Assembly (NCBI RefSeq): GCF_007859865.1
Contig: NZ_SJPI01000001.1
Span: 2,851,406 to 2,915,405 of the forward strand
DNA from: Rubripirellula amarantea
GTDB lineage: Bacteria > Planctomycetota > Planctomycetia > Pirellulales > Pirellulaceae
Reading direction: 5' to 3'
Length of the DNA stretch: 64,000 bases
This document shows, in pieces, positions 59,992 to 64,000 of the stretch. Position 1 is the first letter of the stretch. Each line of letters starts with the position of its first letter. The position numbers and the translations under genes were made by a program. Below the pieces are notes generated by a model, which was not told where the DNA came from, searched no databases, and saw nothing but the letters and a program-made list of their open reading frames with translations.

Positions 59992-61236
59992 ATGCCAGGC
60001 GAGTCGTTCCGATTCATACACGCCAGCGATTTTCATCTCGAAAATCCACTCAGCGATCTCGATGCGCTGCCACCGCACCTGCGTGATGCGATGGCCGATG
60101 CGCCACGCCGGGCTGCATCCGCAGTCTTCGAAGCTGCGCTGGTCGACAACATCGACTTTCTTGTCTTGAGCGGCGATCTGCTCAATCCGCAAACCGCGGG
60201 ACCGCACGGCATGTCGTTGTTGCTGGACTACTTCGACAAGCTACACGCTAAAAAGAAGCCCGTCTTTTGGACGGCTGGTATCGTTGATGATCCAGCCCGT
60301 TGGCCCGATGCTGTTCCGCTGCCCCCGAACGTGACGTTGTTTCCCAAGAACCGCGCTATCATGGTGCCCGTTGAGCGTGCCGGTCGAACCATCGCGATGG
60401 TTGTCGGACGAAGTAGCGATGGGCGAAACGTCTTGCACGTTCCAAGCTACCGAGTGGATCCCACCGATCATTACACGGTTGCTGTAGGCTACGGCGATGC
60501 CGAAGCGAAAGCGTTGGCCGAAGGGCGTTTTGATTTTTGGGCACTGGGTGGACAGCACAATCGAACCGAGATCGAAGGCGGCGCGGATTCGGGGGCGGTC
60601 TATTGCGGTACGCCTCAAGGTCGCTGCCTCGATGAAGACGGCGCTCATGGATACAGCACCGTCGATGTTGACGCCGATGGCACCACCCGTGTTCACGCCA
60701 TCGAGTGTGACACGTTCCGCTACGTCGACATTCGCATCACGGCCGAAGAGATCGCGGCGGTCGGCGGAATCCGAAATATCATTGGTGAAAAAATTGTTCG
60801 TGCCCAACACGAAGCTGGGGGACGTCATTTGATCGTCGGCTTTGATGTCTCGATCGCTAGTGGCGAAACGATTCAGTCCGTCGGCGATGTTGAGGAACTA
60901 CTCACGTGGGTTCGCCGCGAATACGGCCATGGCACTCCATCGGCTTGGACAGCGCGGATCAACGTTCGTGCCCCGCGTCAGTTTCCCAAGCAATGGACGG
61001 ACGAAGACACGATCTTGGGCGACTTCCTGCGAGCCGCCGAAAAACATCGCGCCACCGAAGGTCGCGATATGAACTTATTACCGTTCACCGAAGAGCAACC
61101 TGGCTTGCCTAGCACGACCCAATCGTTGTTAGCAGAAGTCGCCAGCGACCAACGCACCGCGGTGCTTGGTGAGGCAACGCTCTTGGGTGTGGAATTACTT
61201 CGAGGCGGAAAGCCTAACTTGGTCAAGTCATCATGA
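59992..61236 (+). CDS. YhaO/SbcD-like metallophosphoesterase, altered metal site
   Basis: 414 residues. A calcineurin-like fold with block I (ASDFHLENP; Asp13, His15) and block II (LSGDLLNP; Asp62) intact. The GNHD block is AGIVDDPARW, the LHG-type His block is VAVGYGDAE, and GHxH is GGQHNR, so the Asn, His and two further ligands are not visible. The preferred start is the ATG at 59992, with GGAGG before it; a GTG at 59890 would add a poor leader. It overlaps the next, YhaN-like gene (ATGA at 61233-61236). In the YhaO/YhaN and SbcD/SbcC families such pairs act on DNA ends. Confidence 0.85.
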   Translation: MPGESFRFIHASDFHLENPLSDLDALPPHLRDAMADAPRRAASAVFEAALVDNIDFLVLSGDLLNPQTAGPHGMSLLLDYFDKLHAKKKPVFWTAGIVDDPARWPDAVPLPPNVTLFPKNRAIMVPVERAGRTIAMVVGRSSDGRNVLHVPSYRVDPTDHYTVAVGYGDAEAKALAEGRFDFWALGGQHNRTEIEGGADSGAVYCGTPQGRCLDEDGAHGYSTVDVDADGTTRVHAIECDTFRYVDIRITAEEIAAVGGIRNIIGEKIVRAQHEAGGRHLIVGFDVSIASGETIQSVGDVEELLTWVRREYGHGTPSAWTARINVRAPRQFPKQWTDEDTILGDFLRAAEKHRATEGRDMNLLPFTEEQPGLPSTTQSLLAEVASDQRTAVLGEATLLGVELLRGGKPNLVKSS

Positions 61237-64000
61237 AGATCAAAGACATTCAAATCGACGGTTTCGGTGTTTGGACGGGCCTTTCCGTCGATTCCCTGCC
61301 CGACGGCATGACGCTGTTTTACGGCCCGAATGAGGCTGGTAAAACCACGTTGATGCAGTTTGTTCGCGCGATGTTGTACGGGTTCACTCCCGACCGCCGC
61401 GAAAAGTACCTGCCGCCGATCTACGGGGGAACGCCCGGCGGTGCAATGCGCGTGACGGGACCGGGGGGCGGATACGAAATTCGTCGTCACAGCCAACTAA
61501 CCGATTCCAACGTGACCGGTCGGCTATCCGTCACCGGCCAAGACGGATTGGCTCAGGGGCAACACCGACTAACGGGTTTGCTTGGCCAAATCGATGAACC
61601 GATCTTTACAAACGTATTCGCGATCGGCATGCGCGAGCTGCAAGAATTAAGCACGCTCGACGACACCTCCGCTGCGGACGAACTCTACAAATTGTCTAGC
61701 GGTCTCGATCGCGTTTCTTTGGTTGATGTGCTGCGAAGTCTTCGCGGTGGTCGCAAGGCGATGGTGGGGAAGGCTTCCGCGATCGACGAAGTGGAGGCCG
61801 ACAAGCTGGCCTCGTTGATTTCGAAGCGAGAAAAGCTGCGTGATGAGGTCGCGAACCTGACGCGTGGCGGAAGACGGTGGAGCGAGTTAGCGTCACAGCG
61901 TCGCAGCGGCCAGCAAGAAATCGAACAATTGACCGAACGAATCGGCGTTTGGGAACGCGAAGCGCGCACCGTCGAAACCGCGACCGGTGTGTTCGAAGCA
62001 TGGCGCGAGCGAGAAACGATCGCCAAAACGATCGCGAAGCGTGAATCGGAGGTCACTCTGCCGGATGAAGCGCCAGGCCAGTTGGTGCAGATCGACGCGA
62101 TGATGGAGGAGCGACGCCAAAAGATCGAAGAAATCAAAAACAAGCGTCGTGCCATTCGCGAGAAGGCTTCACAGCTACCAGTGTCCAAACGCATGGTTGA
62201 TCTGGAAGGCCGCATCCAAGCCGCCAGCGAACAAGCGACGTGGGTGGAAGCTCTCGAAGAACAAATCTTAAGACTCGACGACCAGATCGAGAAAGCACGA
62301 AAACAACTGGATTCGGATGCCGAGAGTCTCGGGATTGATGAAGATGATCGTGAGGCTTTAGCCCAAGGCGATGTTTCGCAGTTGCCCGACATGTCGCGCC
62401 AAACGCTCAGCGCACTATCGGGTCCCGCTCGTCAAGTCAAAGAACAAACCTTCTTGCTTAAGCAGGCCCGGACCGAAGGTGCCGACCACAAGGCTCGCGC
62501 CGACAAAATGGGTGAATCGCTGCGTTCGATATTGGACCGCGCTCACTCAAGCAATCTGCAGCAAGCGATTCGTGAGCAAACGCAGTTAATCGCGACGCTT
62601 AAGCATCGCATTCAAGTTGGCGAGCACCTCGAAAAGATCAAGCGTCATTATCGCGAACTTGAAAAAGAGTCCGTCGAACTGACCACATCCGAAGCGTTGC
62701 CCGTTGATCGATTGATCCTGCTTGCCGTGCCATTCATCGTCGGTGGGATGGGGCTGATCTATGGGTTCGCGCACGTCTTCAATGTCTATTGGCTCGTCAG
62801 TGAACCGGATCCGACATGGGGCATGCTGTACTTGTTGTTTGGCATCATGAGCCTGTTGACGTACTACTTCGGTCGCGAAAATGGTCAGCGTAGTACTTCA
62901 CTGGACCTGGAAGACTGCGAACGACAGATCGATACGTTGCGAAAGCAAATTCGAGAAATCGAAGCCGAACGATCCGATATCGACAACTCGTTGCCTACCA
63001 ATGGCGAATCACTCGAACTGCGACTGCGTGAATCGGAAGCGATGCTATCCGAGCTCGAATCTTCGCTTCCAACCTACCATAATCACGAAGCGGCTCTGCA
63101 AGCGTACAAGGCGACTCGCAAGCGAGCCGAAGAAGCCGCCCAAGGACTTCGCCACGCAAAACGAGATTGGTCGGCAACGCTTGAACGACTCGGACTGAGC
63201 GAATCGATGTCGCCCGCGAGCGTTCGCAAGCTTGGCGACGGATACCAAACTCTGCAAGCCAGCCGACGTCGACTCGACGAGTTGTTGGACGAGCGAGAGC
63301 AGCGTCGGCGAGAACGACAAACGATCGCAAAACGAATCGAAACGCTTTATTTGGAAGCTCTCGATGTCAACGAGGAAGCCGCATCTAGCTTGCGGGCGAA
63401 TGATGACGATGACTTCGACGATGCACACGAAGCTCGCGTTGAGAACCGTAACGAAAATCGACGCGACAACCGAAACGAAAAACGCGGTGACCGCCGTGAC
63501 GATCGCCAGCAAGACCGTCGCGATGATCGACGCGATGATCGACGCACTGAAAGTGTCAGTCCCTATTCACGTCATCGTGCCCTCACGGGACCTTTGGAAC
63601 AACTGCATCATCTTCACGAAGAACTGTCGCGCCAGCAGCACTGGATCAAAAAGCGTCGCGATCTCAAAGAACAAGACCTGCAGCTCAAACGCCAGCAATC
63701 CAACCACCACCGTCAACTGGAACGTTGTGAGCAGCAGCGTCGTGGCCTGTGGGCGAAGTGTGGCGTAGCAACACCCGAGCAGTTCTATGCGATGGTCGAC
63801 ACCAAAGCGACCTTGTCAGAACTCAACAAGCAACATGAAGAGCTCGAGAAGCAAATTCGATCGATCATCGGAACTCATGTTGATCCGGAAGATGTGGCTC
63901 GCGAGATCGAAGGTGCGACCGCAACTGATCTTGAACGACGTTGGGAATCTTTGACCACGCGAATCAGCGAAACCGAAGCTCGCATTGCCGAACTGCGTAC
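61233..64000 (+). CDS. YhaN/SbcC-like AAA ATPase with membrane hairpin (partial, runs off window)
   Basis: At least 922 residues are in the window. N-terminal ABC/SMC-type ATPase half-domain: IKDIQIDGFGVWTGLSVDSL and Walker A YGPNEAGKTT (30-39), with a coiled coil from about 180. Two hydrophobic helices sit in the coiled coil (LILLAVPFIVGGMGLIYGF, about 494-515, and WGMLYLLFGIMSLLTYYFG, about 528-547). An Arg/Asp/Asn-rich low-complexity segment (about 735-773) follows, encoded partly by a 12-base repeat at 63521-63544. The Walker B/signature half must lie beyond the window. It is coupled by ATGA to the YhaO-like gene. Confidence 0.85.
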   Translation, partial: MKIKDIQIDGFGVWTGLSVDSLPDGMTLFYGPNEAGKTTLMQFVRAMLYGFTPDRREKYLPPIYGGTPGGAMRVTGPGGGYEIRRHSQLTDSNVTGRLSVTGQDGLAQGQHRLTGLLGQIDEPIFTNVFAIGMRELQELSTLDDTSAADELYKLSSGLDRVSLVDVLRSLRGGRKAMVGKASAIDEVEADKLASLISKREKLRDEVANLTRGGRRWSELASQRRSGQQEIEQLTERIGVWEREARTVETATGVFEAWRERETIAKTIAKRESEVTLPDEAPGQLVQIDAMMEERRQKIEEIKNKRRAIREKASQLPVSKRMVDLEGRIQAASEQATWVEALEEQILRLDDQIEKARKQLDSDAESLGIDEDDREALAQGDVSQLPDMSRQTLSALSGPARQVKEQTFLLKQARTEGADHKARADKMGESLRSILDRAHSSNLQQAIREQTQLIATLKHRIQVGEHLEKIKRHYRELEKESVELTTSEALPVDRLILLAVPFIVGGMGLIYGFAHVFNVYWLVSEPDPTWGMLYLLFGIMSLLTYYFGRENGQRSTSLDLEDCERQIDTLRKQIREIEAERSDIDNSLPTNGESLELRLRESEAMLSELESSLPTYHNHEAALQAYKATRKRAEEAAQGLRHAKRDWSATLERLGLSESMSPASVRKLGDGYQTLQASRRRLDELLDEREQRRRERQTIAKRIETLYLEALDVNEEAASSLRANDDDDFDDAHEARVENRNENRRDNRNEKRGDRRDDRQQDRRDDRRDDRRTESVSPYSRHRALTGPLEQLHHLHEELSRQQHWIKKRRDLKEQDLQLKRQQSNHHRQLERCEQQRRGLWAKCGVATPEQFYAMVDTKATLSELNKQHEELEKQIRSIIGTHVDPEDVAREIEGATATDLERRWESLTTRISETEARIAELR
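63521..63544. repeat. Exact 12-base in-frame tandem duplication in the YhaN-like gene
   Basis: CGATGATCGACG occurs twice in succession, in the region encoding the Arg/Asp-rich segment (Arg-Arg-Asp-Asp units). Confidence 0.85.

Overview
The window looks like chromosomal DNA from a planctomycete, most likely a Rhodopirellula/Pirellulaceae-type organism. The main signs are the paired PSCyt1/DUF1549/DUF1553 and DUF1501 genes, two secreted sulfatases, an ECF sigma factor coupled to a FecR/LamG membrane protein, a planctomycete-style Ser/Thr-kinase N-terminus and many secreted proteins of planctomycete-only families. The name is inferred from gene content, with no database search. I see no insertion sequence, prophage, rRNA operon or CRISPR array.

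Layout. 1-7.2 kb (minus): a kinase fragment, an acidic hypothetical protein, a DHDPS-family enzyme with an arabinonate-dehydratase-type IlvD/Edd protein (probable sugar-acid catabolism), and pdxA overlapping a polytopic membrane protein. 7.4-14.4 kb: a translationally coupled DUF6702/CinA/secreted-protein trio, an orphan GspE-type ATPase, a short RecQ helicase and a PQQ-propeller protein. 14.5-23.2 kb: a small hypothetical protein, an SPFH protein, a CBM9-like secreted protein, tRNA-Pro(TGG), a lactonase, an SGNH hydrolase, and pabB coupled to a TatD-like hydrolase. 23.3-33.5 kb: a repeat protein plus small membrane protein converging on a three-gene module of NfeD/YqiJ-like protein, flotillin and a 1718-residue AAA+ ATPase. 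33.5-36.7 kb: cytosine-deaminase-like protein, yidD, tRNA-Ser(TGA), a DUF4430 lipoprotein, a short bL36 gene and larC.

36.7-44.5 kb (minus) holds ThuA, a DUF5060-type glycoside hydrolase, a LamG protein and an EF-hand sulfatase, the last three joined by ATGA overlaps. 45-53.2 kb (plus) is a regulated operon: ECF sigma, FecR/LamG protein, PSCyt1/DUF1549, DUF1501 and a second sulfatase. Both fit extracellular or periplasmic breakdown of sulfated polysaccharide, and they are divergent across a 453-base region. 53.2-64 kb: a proline-rich membrane-anchored protein, ychF, a membrane protein, a small protein, an MFS transporter, a secreted glutathione peroxidase with a clear terminator, an SGNH pseudoenzyme candidate, and a YhaO/YhaN-like (SbcD/SbcC-type) pair whose ATPase runs off the end.

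The best candidate for an under-described system is the NfeD-flotillin-giant AAA+ operon. A second, structural signal is the recurrence of short tandem repeats on or just after stop codons (about 9.8, 17.3, 34.3, 50.0 and 56.3 kb, and more weakly 2.7 kb), along with exact 15-base tandem duplications inside genes. Several proteins keep a family fold but lack hallmark residues (metallophosphoesterase, SGNH protein, CinA C-terminus, RecQ zinc site).
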